33,910 nt of DNA from UBA1189 sp045594245 (GCA_045594245.1 JAZNYG010000074.1:1-33910), one strand, 5' to 3'; counted from the first letter of the stretch, positions 22,941 to 32,032 are shown. Numbers and translations are program-made. The notes: generated by a model from the sequence alone, not told the origin.

Positions 22941-24156
22941 TGAGAAGACGTGGCAGCTGAGCTCCATCGAGCAGGCCTTGGAGGTGTTCCGCCAAGGCGG
23001 CATCGTCATCGTGGTCGATGATGAGGACCGCGAGAACGAGGGCGACTTCATCGTTGCCGCCGAGAAGATAACTCCCGAGATTGTCAACTTCATGCTCCGC
23101 TATGGACGTGGCGTGCTGTGTGCACCTATCACGCTGTCGCGCTGTGAGGAGTTGAACCTTGCTCCGCAGGTGAACAACAACACCAGCATCCTGGGCACTC
23201 CCTTTACGGTGACCGTAGACCTTATCGAGGGCTGCACCACCGGTGTGTCGGCTTCCGACCGCGCTGCTACCATCCGCGCTTTGGCCGACCCCAAGCGTAC
23301 GGCTGAGGACTTCGGTCGTCCTGGGCATATCAATCCGCTCTACGCACAGGATAAGGGCGTGTTGCGCCGTGCCGGACATACCGAGGCGGCTATCGACCTC
23401 GCCCGTCTCTCGGGGCTCTATCCCGCTGCTGCTCTCATCGAAATCATGAATGAGGATGGCACCATGGCACGTATGCCGCAACTGATGGAAATCTCGCGAG
23501 AGATGAACATCCCCATCATCACCATCCATGACCTTATCGCTTACCGTCTCGATACGGAGTCGATGATTGAACGTGGCGAAGAGGTAGATATGCCTACCGC
23601 ACACGGACACTTCCGCCTCATTCCTTTCCGCCAGCTCTCCAACGGAGCCGAACATGTAGCGCTCATTAAGGGCGAATGGGAGGAAGATGAGGCCATCCTC
23701 GTGCGTATGCACTCCTCCTGCATGACGGGCGACATCTTCGGTTCGTGCCGCTGCGACTGTGGCGACCAGCTACACAAAGCGATGGAGGAGATTGACGCAG
23801 CCGGCAAGGGCGTCATTGTGTATATGATGCAGGAGGGTCGTGGCATCGGACTTATGAACAAGATACGCGCCTACAAACTGCAAGAAGAGGGACTCGATAC
23901 GGTGGATGCCAACATACACCTCGGGTTCGATGCTGACGAGCGTGACTACGGCGTAGGTGCACAGATACTACGCTCGCTCGGCGTGCACAAGATGCGCCTG
24001 CTCACCAACAATCCCGTCAAGCGCATCGGACTCGAAGCTTACGGCCTTGAGATTGTAGAGAACGTGCCCATCGAGATTGCCCCCAACTGCTACAACGAAC
24101 GCTACTTGCGTACCAAGAAGGACCGCATGGGGCATACGCTCCACTTCAAGAAATAA
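22924..24156 (+). CDS. ribBA: Bifunctional 3,4-dihydroxy-2-butanone-4-phosphate synthase / GTP cyclohydrolase II
   Basis: 410 residues. The N-terminal half is RibB: DDEDRENEGDF (about 32-42) binds metal and substrate, and RAGHTEAAIDLARLSGL is conserved. The C-terminal half is RibA: Cys266, Cys275 and Cys277 (SSCMTGD...GSCRCDCGDQL) bind zinc, followed by EGRGIGLMNKIRAY and LTNNPVKRIGLEAYGL. Together they start both branches of riboflavin synthesis from ribulose-5-phosphate and GTP. Both active sites look intact. Translationally coupled to the upstream permease gene by overlap. Confidence 0.95.
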   Translation: MKENSNEKTWQLSSIEQALEVFRQGGIVIVVDDEDRENEGDFIVAAEKITPEIVNFMLRYGRGVLCAPITLSRCEELNLAPQVNNNTSILGTPFTVTVDLIEGCTTGVSASDRAATIRALADPKRTAEDFGRPGHINPLYAQDKGVLRRAGHTEAAIDLARLSGLYPAAALIEIMNEDGTMARMPQLMEISREMNIPIITIHDLIAYRLDTESMIERGEEVDMPTAHGHFRLIPFRQLSNGAEHVALIKGEWEEDEAILVRMHSSCMTGDIFGSCRCDCGDQLHKAMEEIDAAGKGVIVYMMQEGRGIGLMNKIRAYKLQEEGLDTVDANIHLGFDADERDYGVGAQILRSLGVHKMRLLTNNPVKRIGLEAYGLEIVENVPIEIAPNCYNERYLRTKKDRMGHTLHFKK

Positions 24157-24202
24157 GAATCAATAGTAAATAGTACATTTGTAAATTGTAAATATTGGTC
24201 AT

Positions 24203-25396
24203 ATGAACACACCAAGCAACCTTATCAACCGACTTTCTCCGTCAGCCACGCTGGCGATGTCACAACGCAGTGCCGAGCTCAAGGCTCAAGGCGTTGACGT
24301 AATCAACCTTAGTGTAGGCGAGCCCGACTTCAACACTCCCGAGCACATCAAGGAGGCAGCCAAGCAGGCTATCGACGACAACTTCTCACGCTACTCACCC
24401 GTACCGGGCTACCCTGCTTTGCGTCAGGCTATCGTAGACAAACTGAAGAACGAGAACAACCTGGAGTATACCATCAATCAGATTTCTTGCTCCAACGGAG
24501 CCAAGCAGTCGGTATGCAATGTGGTGATGGCGCTCGTCAACGAAGGCGATGAGGTCATCGTGCCCGCTCCCTACTGGGTGAGCTATCCCGAGATGGTGCT
24601 CATGGCCAACGGAACTCCTGTCATCGTGGCTGCAGGCATCGAGCAGGACTTCAAGATTACTGCCGAGCAGCTCGAGGCTACCATTACCGACAAGACCAAG
24701 GCTCTCATCCTCTGCTCGCCCTCTAACCCTACGGGTTCTGTATACAGCCGCGAGGAGTTGGCAGCACTGGCAGCCGTGCTCGAGCGTCATCCGCAGGTAC
24801 ATGTCATTGCCGACGAGATATACGAGCACATCAACTATGTAGGCAAGCACCAAAGCATAGCCCAATATGCCGAGCTGCGCGAGCGCATCATCATCGTTAA
24901 CGGCGTGTCGAAGGCATACGCCATGACAGGCTGGCGCATCGGGTTCATTGCAGCACCGTTGTGGATAGCCAAGGCCTGCAACAAGCTGCAAGGTCAATAC
25001 ACCTCGGGAGCATCGTCTATAGCCCAAAAGGCTTCGGTTGCAGCATTTGCCGGCGACCAATCGTGCGTAGAGGTAATGCGCAGTGCTTTTGAGCGCCGTC
25101 GCAATTTGGTGGTAGAATTGGCATCACAAATAGAAGGCTTCAAAGTAAACAAGCCCGAGGGTGCTTTCTACCTCTTCCCCGAGGTGAGTGCCTACTTTGG
25201 CAAACGATATGGCGAGCGCGTTATCAACACATCGAGCGACTTGGCGATGTTCCTGCTCGAAGTGGGGCACGTTGCCACCGTAGCCGGCGATGCCTTCGGA
25301 TTGCCCAACTGCTTGCGCTTCTCGTATGCAACAAGTGACGAGAACCTCGTCGAGGCTCTCCGTCGTATCAAAAACACATTGGATTTACTAAAATAA
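24203..25396 (+). CDS. Pyridoxal-phosphate aminotransferase, class I (aspartate aminotransferase type)
   Basis: 397 residues, fold type I. Key segments: LSVGEPDFNTPEHIKEAA, YSPVPGYPALRQAI, PAPYWVSYPEM, CSPSNPTGSVYSREEL, ADEIYEH and VNGVSKAYAMTGWRIGF with the Schiff-base Lys237, and the C-terminal RFSYATSDENL containing the carboxylate-binding Arg. It is the bacterial aspartate/prephenate aminotransferase subgroup by these motifs; exact amino-donor range is not decidable. Probable operon with the next two genes (gaps of 12 and 9 bases). Confidence 0.9.
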   Translation: MNTPSNLINRLSPSATLAMSQRSAELKAQGVDVINLSVGEPDFNTPEHIKEAAKQAIDDNFSRYSPVPGYPALRQAIVDKLKNENNLEYTINQISCSNGAKQSVCNVVMALVNEGDEVIVPAPYWVSYPEMVLMANGTPVIVAAGIEQDFKITAEQLEATITDKTKALILCSPSNPTGSVYSREELAALAAVLERHPQVHVIADEIYEHINYVGKHQSIAQYAELRERIIIVNGVSKAYAMTGWRIGFIAAPLWIAKACNKLQGQYTSGASSIAQKASVAAFAGDQSCVEVMRSAFERRRNLVVELASQIEGFKVNKPEGAFYLFPEVSAYFGKRYGERVINTSSDLAMFLLEVGHVATVAGDAFGLPNCLRFSYATSDENLVEALRRIKNTLDLLK

Positions 25397-25408
25397 AACC
25401 TTAATAAT

Positions 25409-26482
25409 ATGGCGACACTCAATATTGGCGACAAAGTGAGATTTCTCAACGCCGTAGGCGGTGGCATTGTTCGCAAGATAGACCGCGACATGGCGTATGT
25501 CGAAGAACCCGACGGCTTTGAAACTCCGGTTCTTGTAAGAGAATGTGTCGTGGTAGAACCCGCCAAGCCCGAGAAGGAACAACCCGAGGTAAAGACAATC
25601 TTCACAGCAACAACCTTCAGCAAGGAGGAAACTGCCAAGCCCACCCCAACTCCGGCTCATACCGAGGTAATAGAGGAGACACCCGAAGGCGAGCAACTCA
25701 ACATTGCATTGGCATTTATCCCTCACGAGCCCAAGCATCTGAACACGACGGCTCACGATATATGCCTCGTCAACGACAGCAACTACTACCTCTACTTCAC
25801 CTTTACAAGCCGCGACGATGCCGGTTGGCGTGTGCGACATGCCGGTGTGATAGAGCCCAACATGCAAATGGAGCTGGAAGAGTTGCAACAACAAGACATC
25901 AACTCGCTGCAACGCATAGGATTTCAGTACATTGCCTTCAAGCAAGGCAAGCACTATACCGCCAAAAATCCCGGCGCAATAGAGATGCGATTTGACACCG
26001 TAAAGCTCTACAAGCTGCACAGTTTCCGCGACAACCTATACTACGACGAGCCGGCTCTCATCATCGACTTGGTAAAGAACGATACACCTATACGCCCATT
26101 GGTAGTCAATACCGACGACCTGGCACGCGCCATGAACGAGAAGAACCAATCGGCAACTGCCAATCGTACCCACGTGAGCAAGCCCAAGCAACAACCTGCC
26201 GAGATTATTGAGGTCGACCTACACATCAACCAACTGCTCGACAGCACTGCCGGCATGAGCAACGGCGAGATGCTCGAGTATCAGATGGAAACATTCCGCA
26301 AAGTCTTGGCAGAACACCGCCACCACAAAGGACAACGCATCGTATTTATACATGGCAAGGGCGAAGGAACTCTACGTCGTGCCATCCTCGACGAATTGCG
26401 CACCCGATACAAAGAGTATAGCTATCAAGATGCCTCCTTCCGCGAATATGGTTTTGGTGCAACAATGGTAACAATAAAATAA
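25409..26482 (+). CDS. DUF2027 domain protein with C-terminal Smr domain
   Basis: 357 residues, Bacteroidetes-type architecture. Residues 1-50 are a small beta domain (IGDKVRFLNAVGGGIVRKID), 55-90 a Pro/Glu-rich linker, about 95-220 the DUF2027 beta-sandwich core, and about 265-357 an Smr domain with the DLHINQL motif and HGKGEGTLRRAI loop. Smr domains bind or cut nucleic acid in MutS2 and ribosome-rescue proteins. Whether this one cuts RNA or DNA is unknown. Tightly packed with the genes on either side. Confidence 0.85.
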   Translation: MATLNIGDKVRFLNAVGGGIVRKIDRDMAYVEEPDGFETPVLVRECVVVEPAKPEKEQPEVKTIFTATTFSKEETAKPTPTPAHTEVIEETPEGEQLNIALAFIPHEPKHLNTTAHDICLVNDSNYYLYFTFTSRDDAGWRVRHAGVIEPNMQMELEELQQQDINSLQRIGFQYIAFKQGKHYTAKNPGAIEMRFDTVKLYKLHSFRDNLYYDEPALIIDLVKNDTPIRPLVVNTDDLARAMNEKNQSATANRTHVSKPKQQPAEIIEVDLHINQLLDSTAGMSNGEMLEYQMETFRKVLAEHRHHKGQRIVFIHGKGEGTLRRAILDELRTRYKEYSYQDASFREYGFGATMVTIK

Positions 26483-26491
26483 TATCACACA

Positions 26492-27529
26492 ATGACTCGC
26501 AACACATTAATAAAAATCATTATCGTAATAGGTGCTTTAGTATTTATCTTGATAAAAAGTGGCGTATTTACACCGAAAGATGAAATCGTGATGCTGCAAA
26601 ACAATTACGCTTTGTGCAAAAAGCCTAATGACGAGCTTTTTGCTATTCATCGAATTCTATCGGTCAACGAGGATGGTGGACTGAATAGAAGCTTAGAAGT
26701 AGAGCCAATAGTTGTCAGCGAGCCCATATTTGATGACACCTTCGAAACCATAACCTGCCCCGACATAAACGACAGCAAAAATTGGATTGTACTTACTGCC
26801 GCCGGTGAAAAATATCTGTTTGACTGCTCGCATGGCAAACTGCTACTTGACGGTAATTCTTTCACCCAATATTCGCAAGACAATATAGGTGGCTCTTGCT
26901 TCATCACCCAAGTAGGCATCTATCCACTCTCTGAAACACCGGGACTACCTACCAAAGTGGAGAAATATTACCGAACAGGCACCGGCAACGATACATTTAT
27001 TTATCGCAAGAATGGTAAATGGGGTGTATATAACAGAGTAGTAAAAGAGCATGGGGCTTATACAACACCCGAGTATTTATACATACAGATACTCCCTGCA
27101 CAATTTGATAAGATACGCCTTGTCCGCGGCGATGGTGCCTTTCATTATGTGGCATACAAGAATGGCGAGTGGCAACTTTTTGATGCAAGGGGTCGCAAGC
27201 GCGAAATGTGTACGTCGACATCCGGCAATCAGCATCAAATGAACGTAAAATCTTCTACAGGGCGTGGCGAAGGTATAATAACAGATACTTATATAAGTAA
27301 CATCATAAAGATACCAACCAATAGCAACAATCAATACAACTCGTATCTACGCACCCAATGCACATATAGTGGTGATGAAGAAGCCGGCATCATAAAGCTC
27401 GATAATCACCCCAATAAATACCAACGCTTCTTCGCCGCATGGAACGGCGATTGGTCAATATTCGACTTCGATTGGGACAACTGCAGAGATGGTTTTGATT
27501 ATAATTTCCCCTCCGAACTATCACTATAA
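26492..27529 (+). CDS. Membrane-anchored protein with WG-like repeats, function unknown
   Basis: 345 residues. One N-terminal membrane helix (about 6-24, LIKIIIVIGALVFILIKSG) with the rest predicted outside the cytoplasm. YRKNGKWGVYNR and YKNGEWQLFDARGRK, and near the end WNGDWSIFDFD, resemble WG-type (KWG/EWQ) repeats, but not enough units are clear for a firm family call. It follows the Smr gene by 9 bases and ends the operon; a strong terminator follows. Codon use is visibly AT-richer than in the preceding genes, marking the edge of the accessory region. Confidence 0.6.
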   Translation: MTRNTLIKIIIVIGALVFILIKSGVFTPKDEIVMLQNNYALCKKPNDELFAIHRILSVNEDGGLNRSLEVEPIVVSEPIFDDTFETITCPDINDSKNWIVLTAAGEKYLFDCSHGKLLLDGNSFTQYSQDNIGGSCFITQVGIYPLSETPGLPTKVEKYYRTGTGNDTFIYRKNGKWGVYNRVVKEHGAYTTPEYLYIQILPAQFDKIRLVRGDGAFHYVAYKNGEWQLFDARGRKREMCTSTSGNQHQMNVKSSTGRGEGIITDTYISNIIKIPTNSNNQYNSYLRTQCTYSGDEEAGIIKLDNHPNKYQRFFAAWNGDWSIFDFDWDNCRDGFDYNFPSELSL

Positions 27530-27576
27530 ACGCACGTGGCAAATTTCACGACGCTGTTTCTATAAAGACCACTTAC

Positions 27577-27619
27577 AAAACAGAGGTGCACCGAGCAATG
27601 TCGGCGCACCTCTGTTTTT
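27577..27619 (+). terminator. Intrinsic terminator of the aminotransferase-Smr-WG operon
   Basis: AAAACAGAGGTGC (27577-27589) pairs with GCACCTCTGTTTT (27606-27618); the loop itself has CCGA/TCGG pairing. A run of five T follows. Symmetric A/T flanks allow activity on both strands. Confidence 0.9.
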
Positions 27620-27644
27620 AACCCTTTATTCTTTACTATCTCTA

Positions 27645-28114
27645 TCAAAAACAATTGCTCTTAAATCTTTTACATTCCAATGTACCAAGTTTCAATGGGT
27701 CAAAGCCCAATTGTCCTTGCAAAACGAGCGTTTCATCACCTCGTTTTACGGTATATTTTGTTTTGGGATTGTGCAAAGGAGATTCATATCGCCATTTTGA
27801 TATTTTCTTACAACTATAAGGTCCAACTCTTCCTGCTGAGAACAGAGTTCCAATAATTTTTCATATTCTATACCATTAATATCCTTACCATTCACTGTAA
27901 CAATGACATCCAACAAAGACAATTTTACACAATTCTCGTCTTCGACATCATCATAAAAATAACCATTAAAGAGGTCTGTTACCACAGGATATCCCGAATA
28001 GAATTTAGAAGAAAGGCACAACTCAAATGGCAGTACATATTCTGCCTTTACTAATGGGGTTAATTGAAATAATCCAATAATTGATAATACGAAAAAAATC
28101 ACAATCTTCTTCAT
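27645..28114 (-). pseudogene. Secreted PDZ-like protein, probably frameshifted near its 3' end
   Basis: The uninterrupted ORF (27746-28114, 122 residues) opens with a signal peptide (MKKIVIFFVLSIIGLFQL...VKA) and contains LSLLDVIVTVNGKDINGIE followed by LDLIVVRKYQNG, the pattern of the second half of a PDZ domain. It stops after PKQNIP. In another frame the DNA reads on without a stop as PKTKYTVKRGDETLVLQGQL and continues to a stop at 27645, which looks like the natural end of the same domain. A one-base change near 27765 would join the two. It may be a real frameshift or a sequencing error; the shorter protein could still be made. Confidence 0.5.
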
Positions 28115-28360
28115 AGCACCATAAATTAAGCAACCAACAATATATATTACTCCTACAAGCTGATAGATTTAATTAAAACCCTCAACTTTACGCAAATATA
28201 ATATCATTTTTCATAATTAACAAACAATCAACCCCATACCACACTTATAAAATAAAAACCCAATTATATACTTGAATACACCAAACTTAATTTTTGGAAA
28301 ATTGTAAATATAAACCCAATATCAACAAATAAATTCCTTGATACTTAGGATAAACAACAA

Positions 28361-28412
28361 TGGCGGCGGATATCCCCCTAATATAAATTATTAAAAAGGA
28401 TATTCGCCGCCA
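28361..28412. repeat. 15-bp inverted repeat in the AT-rich gap 28115-28428
   Basis: TGGCGGCGGATATCC (28361-28375) pairs with GGATATTCGCCGCCA (28398-28412), one mismatch, loop of 22 AT-rich bases. It lies just past the stop of the minus-strand small membrane protein, so it may end that operon. The rest of the 314-base gap is AT-rich with nothing else recognised. Confidence 0.55.
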
Positions 28413-28428
28413 CGAGGGTTTACAAGGA

Positions 28429-28725
28429 TTACCAAAGAGGATTATATCCCAAGATAATCAGTACAAGTAATCCAATGCCCCACAAGGTTAATGCGGTTTT
28501 CCAAGCAAATCCTATTTTCGCCAAGAATACATCAAATTCAGTATCCCACCAAAAGTCTCTTGGAGCAATAGCCATTTCAACACTGAACATATATCCAAGA
28601 ATAAAGCCAATTACTCCCAAAATTCCAGTGGCTCCAAATTGCCAACCGACCCACCAATATACAACATCAAGTCCAATGACGAGAGCCAAATTAACAATTA
28701 ACAGAAAACAAGTAATAAATCCCAT
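28429..28725 (-). CDS. Small membrane protein (98 aa), function unknown
   Basis: Not recognised. Three probable membrane helices: about 3-22, 27-48 and 74-95, with a short loop (MAIAPRDFWWDTEFDVFLAK) between the second and third. It is the last gene of a three-gene minus-strand unit, only 4 bases after the UDG-like gene, so co-expression is likely. Its place at the end of the unit would suit a membrane-acting effector or an anchor, but nothing in the sequence shows which. Confidence 0.6.
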   Translation of the reverse strand: MGFITCFLLIVNLALVIGLDVVYWWVGWQFGATGILGVIGFILGYMFSVEMAIAPRDFWWDTEFDVFLAKIGFAWKTALTLWGIGLLVLIILGYNPLW

Positions 28726-28729
28726 AGTT

Positions 28730-29572
28730 CTATGAATTAGTAGTTAAACACCCGATTATTTCGTTGGCATATTGTTCTGCAATATTCGTAGCAGTAGCCT
28801 TGCGTTCAAGTAATAATGGATAGCGTTTTACAATTGCACCTCTTGCTGCTCCCGACAAATGTGGCAATGTAATACAAGAAATTAGTAATTCAGGACTTTC
28901 GGTTGCGACATCGTACATTATGCTTCCTGCCCGATTTCCTAAACATACGCAAAGTGTGGGCTTTATACTCTCTATTTCCTTTTTAAGAATATCCACATAC
29001 ACCGCCTTTTGGGTGTTTGCATATCTATCGGATGTCTTGTGGTCATAAATAAAATACTTCCGTGCATCTGTCAGATAGACACCATTGCCAGCCGACACCA
29101 ATCTATTGATAAGTTCATAAACCATTTTACCTCCTTTTGCATTTGCTCGGTGTGTAGCATCGTGCAGACCAAATGGACTTGATAAAATGGCATCTTTACA
29201 CTCGCCATACCATTTGTTGCTCCTTAGCGGGTCTTGTGCAATAAGCATTATTCGTGGATTACTACTCTGTATATTAAACCAAGTCGGCAAATCCACACCA
29301 ATAGCACCTTTGCCCAATTGTTCAAAATCAGTCTTGAACTTAGGGTGTTTAATAGGCATCATTATACCCGTTGTATCAGTGTACCCACGAAATGGTTTCA
29401 ATTCTTCTGTAAACAAACTTTGCCATTGTTCATACGAAAAATTATACCCCTCTTTCATTTGCTGATATCTTTCTTTCAGTAGTGATAAATTATCCATACC
29501 CAATACCTCTTCGGCAATCAATTGGGGTATCTCTTCTGATATTGAGCAAGGATTACAAAATAGATGTTTCAT
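28730..29572 (-). CDS. Uracil-DNA-glycosylase-superfamily-like protein
   Basis: 280 residues. The region about 100-260 has the order of motifs expected in the UDG superfamily: IMLIAQDPLRS (first loop), SPFGLHDATHR, GVYLTDARKYF (central strand), IKPTLCVCLGNRAG, and TLPHLSGAARG in the place of the usual HPS loop. The residues usually responsible for base excision are not clearly kept, so activity is doubtful; it may be a nucleic-acid- or nucleotide-binding relative. Residues 1-95 are not recognised. Gaps of 4 bases to both neighbours show an operon. Confidence 0.5.
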   Translation of the reverse strand: MKHLFCNPCSISEEIPQLIAEEVLGMDNLSLLKERYQQMKEGYNFSYEQWQSLFTEELKPFRGYTDTTGIMMPIKHPKFKTDFEQLGKGAIGVDLPTWFNIQSSNPRIMLIAQDPLRSNKWYGECKDAILSSPFGLHDATHRANAKGGKMVYELINRLVSAGNGVYLTDARKYFIYDHKTSDRYANTQKAVYVDILKKEIESIKPTLCVCLGNRAGSIMYDVATESPELLISCITLPHLSGAARGAIVKRYPLLLERKATATNIAEQYANEIIGCLTTNS

Positions 29573-29576
29573 AATA

Positions 29577-30449
29577 CTATAACTTGTTTATAAAATCAAT
29601 AAAACCTCCCAGTAAAGAATTATTATTTTTTTTCATTTGACTTATTTTAATATCTAATTCTTCCATTGTAATTTCCCAATCTTGTATTTTTGTCTCATAG
29701 AATTCAATCAAAGGATGATTGGGGTCTAAACCCTTAATGCCCAGTACATTTATCTTAACTTCTGTGATTTGTCCTAAGATTCTTCCGTGGTCTTCCTCGG
29801 GAGTGAACCATTTGTTACGCTCTCTATTCTTCTTTGGGTTATTGATACGCCCCTTTAAGTCTCCTATCCAACAATCCACAATATGAGCGTTTTCTTTGAG
29901 GTCCTCAATGTATTTCGTAATAGACTTTACCTTGACCGCTTGGGCTTGTTTACTTGTAAATTCAGTATTAACCACTTGTTCTTTATTAGGCTTAGTAGCA
30001 ACTTTTCTTTTCAGCTTATCTTCTTCTTGTTTATGGACTTTCTCGTGCATGCCAACAAATTTCTCAAATGGGAACATATAAACCATAGTACATTGCTCTA
30101 TGGCTGAATTTGATTTCAAATAAGCAGATACATACGGCTCATTGCCAAGAATGTCTCCATTATCTCGCTTATCATTGTTGCGAGCTTTTGCATTCCAACG
30201 GAATTGACTGTCAATCATAGTGTTTGCCCAAGTAACAAAGGCCATTTTTGAACCTGCTAACCAAATCTTAAAATACTTGTCTCCTTCATCACCTGAATAC
30301 TCAAATGCCTTTTGTGGACTTAACATTATAATATCATTTTGGCTAATAGACATAAAGTCTAATTTCTTGTAGGTGGCAAATGCTCTTACAATCTTGTTGA
30401 ATAATTGATTATCACACCCTTGAAGAAATGTTAAAATCGAATTTTCCAT
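29577..30449 (-). CDS. Hypothetical protein (290 aa), first gene of a three-gene operon
   Basis: Not recognised. No signal peptide or membrane helix. Residues 1-135 look globular (aromatic-rich, AFVTWANTMIDSQFRWNAKA), 140-165 is a lysine/glutamate-rich linker (HKQEEDKLKRK), and about 170-290 is mostly helical with a charged region NNPKKNRERNKW and an acidic-hydrophobic C-terminal helix ending GGFIDFINKL. It leads the unit with the UDG-like and small membrane proteins. A 119-nt structured inverted repeat lies about 115 bases upstream of its start. AT-rich, unlike the flanking core genes. Confidence 0.6.
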   Translation of the reverse strand: MENSILTFLQGCDNQLFNKIVRAFATYKKLDFMSISQNDIIMLSPQKAFEYSGDEGDKYFKIWLAGSKMAFVTWANTMIDSQFRWNAKARNNDKRDNGDILGNEPYVSAYLKSNSAIEQCTMVYMFPFEKFVGMHEKVHKQEEDKLKRKVATKPNKEQVVNTEFTSKQAQAVKVKSITKYIEDLKENAHIVDCWIGDLKGRINNPKKNRERNKWFTPEEDHGRILGQITEVKINVLGIKGLDPNHPLIEFYETKIQDWEITMEELDIKISQMKKNNNSLLGGFIDFINKL

Positions 30450-30562
30450 AAAAGTTTATAGTTTTATCCGCCTACTCTTTGATAAGGTTTTCGGCTTACC
30501 CTTCTTAATAAATTACTATGCGTGCAGACAAAAAGAAAGCGTGCTGACTGTTGGCATATCTA

Positions 30563-30681
30563 CTCTGATGGGCTCTGGTAAACCTCGGTTGATAAATAAG
30601 CAACAGCCCTCACGCTATAAGCATAGCGAGAAGGGTAACGGCTTATTCCCAACCATTAAAATTTACCAGATTTTATCAGAG
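30563..30681. other. Long structured inverted repeat (possible ncRNA or recombination site)
   Basis: The 414-base gene-free stretch 30450-30862 contains a nearly continuous stem: CTCTGAT 30563/ATCAGAG 30675, TCTGGTAAA 30574/TTTACCAGA 30662, GGTTG/CAACC, AATAAGC/GCTTATT, CCCT/AGGG, closing on CGCTAT-AAGC-ATAGCG. Internal loops are small and staggered. No ORF, no tRNA or known riboswitch recognised. It lies in the leader of the minus-strand operon starting at 30449 and about 180 bases from the transposase gene. A further small hairpin (AACAC-TTTC-GTGTT) follows. Confidence 0.6.
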
Positions 30682-30804
30682 GAATAAAGCAGTAACACTT
30701 TCGTGTTTTATCCTAAAATGTCTTGTCAACACTATTGCTGACACTATAAAATTACAAAAACTTTTGAAAATGTACGATATTTACCCTTTATTTTTAGGCT
30801 GTTG

Positions 30805-30840
30805 CTAAAAAACGGAGAACTGCTATTTCAATTCTCCGTT
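30805..30840 (-). terminator. Terminator of the transposase gene
   Basis: On the minus strand AACGGAGAA (complement of 30832-30840) pairs with TTCTCCGTT (complement of 30811-30819), followed by TTTTA, just after the transposase stop. Confidence 0.75.
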
Positions 30841-30862
30841 GATACAAATACTATCCACCAAG

Positions 30863-31810
30863 TTACAAATTACCCCATATTTCATATTCGGCAAGTAATT
30901 CTTTATAGGCTAATCTCCTATATCCCGTTACCACAAACATTACAAATTTTGTTATATCATCAATCTTTCGAGTATTGTATCTGAAATCAAACTCTCCGCA
31001 ATATCTCCAAAGATGTTTCTTTGAAACCTTATGATATATACCTTTGATACCTCGTTTAAGGTGCGACCAATAACCCTCTATCGAATTAGTATGAAAACCG
31101 TCTTTTACATATTCGTATTTTCCGTGGTCCACAACCTTGTGGTTATATTCCCGTTTAACATTGCTGTAACCCTGCCAACCATCGGTAATAACCGTTGATT
31201 CTTTTCGTACATAAACATCTATAATCGTTTGCAAATGAAATCTGTCGGTATTTGGGACAACTATTGTTTTTACCATACCATTGGACAATAATCCAACTAC
31301 TGGAACTTTTGTTTTCAAACTTCTTCCTTGTGCACCTTTTATTCGACCTTTATTTCTACCACCCACATAGGTTTCATCAACTTGAGTCATATCTTCAAAG
31401 GTTGGTTTCATTCGGTCGTACATATTGTATCGTATTCTGTTTAGCATAAACCAAGCACTCTTTTGTGTTACATCGATATCCTTTGCCAATTGAATACTGC
31501 TAATACCTTTCTTGTGAGATATGAAAATATAGATTGCATAAAACCATTTTTGCAATGGAATATGGCTACTGTGAAACATTGTTCCCGTTGTTACGGTAAA
31601 CACCTCTCGGCACTCACAGCATTTATATTTGCCATTATATTCTCCTTTGGTCTTTAACTTATAGTGCTTTTGTGATATAGTTCCACAATGAGGACATATC
31701 GGAGTACCGTGCCAGCGTTGTTCCTCCAAAAACTTTCGGCAGGTTTTTGCATCTTTGAAATATGATAGTATATCAATAAACGACTTTATGTTCTTTCTAA
31801 GTTTATCCAT
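30863..31810 (-). CDS. IS1595-family (ISXO2-like) transposase
   Basis: 315 residues, full length. An N-terminal zinc ribbon (Cys39, Cys42, Cys65, Cys67 in CPHC...CCEC), a helical DNA-binding part (ISSIQLAKDIDVTQKSAWFMLNRIR), and the catalytic core with Asp145 (VDETYVGG), Asp210 (TDGWQGY) and Glu245 (NSIEGYWSHLKRG). The triad is intact, so it may be active. Clear terminal inverted repeats were not found by eye; GGCTGTTGCT at 30797 could be part of one end. It sits in the AT-rich accessory region between a structured element and a probably broken ORF. Confidence 0.9.
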   Translation of the reverse strand: MDKLRKNIKSFIDILSYFKDAKTCRKFLEEQRWHGTPICPHCGTISQKHYKLKTKGEYNGKYKCCECREVFTVTTGTMFHSSHIPLQKWFYAIYIFISHKKGISSIQLAKDIDVTQKSAWFMLNRIRYNMYDRMKPTFEDMTQVDETYVGGRNKGRIKGAQGRSLKTKVPVVGLLSNGMVKTIVVPNTDRFHLQTIIDVYVRKESTVITDGWQGYSNVKREYNHKVVDHGKYEYVKDGFHTNSIEGYWSHLKRGIKGIYHKVSKKHLWRYCGEFDFRYNTRKIDDITKFVMFVVTGYRRLAYKELLAEYEIWGNL

Positions 31811-31899
31811 TTTTAATTTTGCTCATTGGTTTTTGAACCAATTACACACAAAACCACTTGGAATTATTACCATTTTTGTTATATAAATATAATCAAAAG

Positions 31900-31915
31900 T
31901 TTTAACATGTTAAAA
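31900..31915. repeat. Perfect 16-bp palindrome upstream of the transposase
   Basis: TTTTAACATGTTAAAA reads the same on both strands and lies about 85 bases upstream of the transposase start; a hairpin ATTGGTT-TTTG-AACCAAT (31825-31842) is closer. Possible operator or IS end; the rest of 31811-32032 is AT-rich without other recognised signals. Confidence 0.45.
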
Positions 31916-32032
31916 TTCAGTGACTTAAAATTTGAAATTATTTTCATGTTTTGAATTACATCGGCAATACTGTCAATTCCTATGTACGGTAATTAACCTA
32001 TACATATATAAATCAAAAAATGAGAATTGTCT

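Noticed and set aside
30563..30681. Integron attC site or retron RNA
   Set aside because: No RYYYAAC/GTTRRRY end motifs, no integrase, and no reverse transcriptase nearby.
30599..30806. AGCAACAGCC (30599) and GGCTGTTGCT (30797) as IS terminal repeats
   Set aside because: They face away from each other's interior in a way that excludes the transposase gene, the match is only 10 bp, and the left copy is part of the structured stem.
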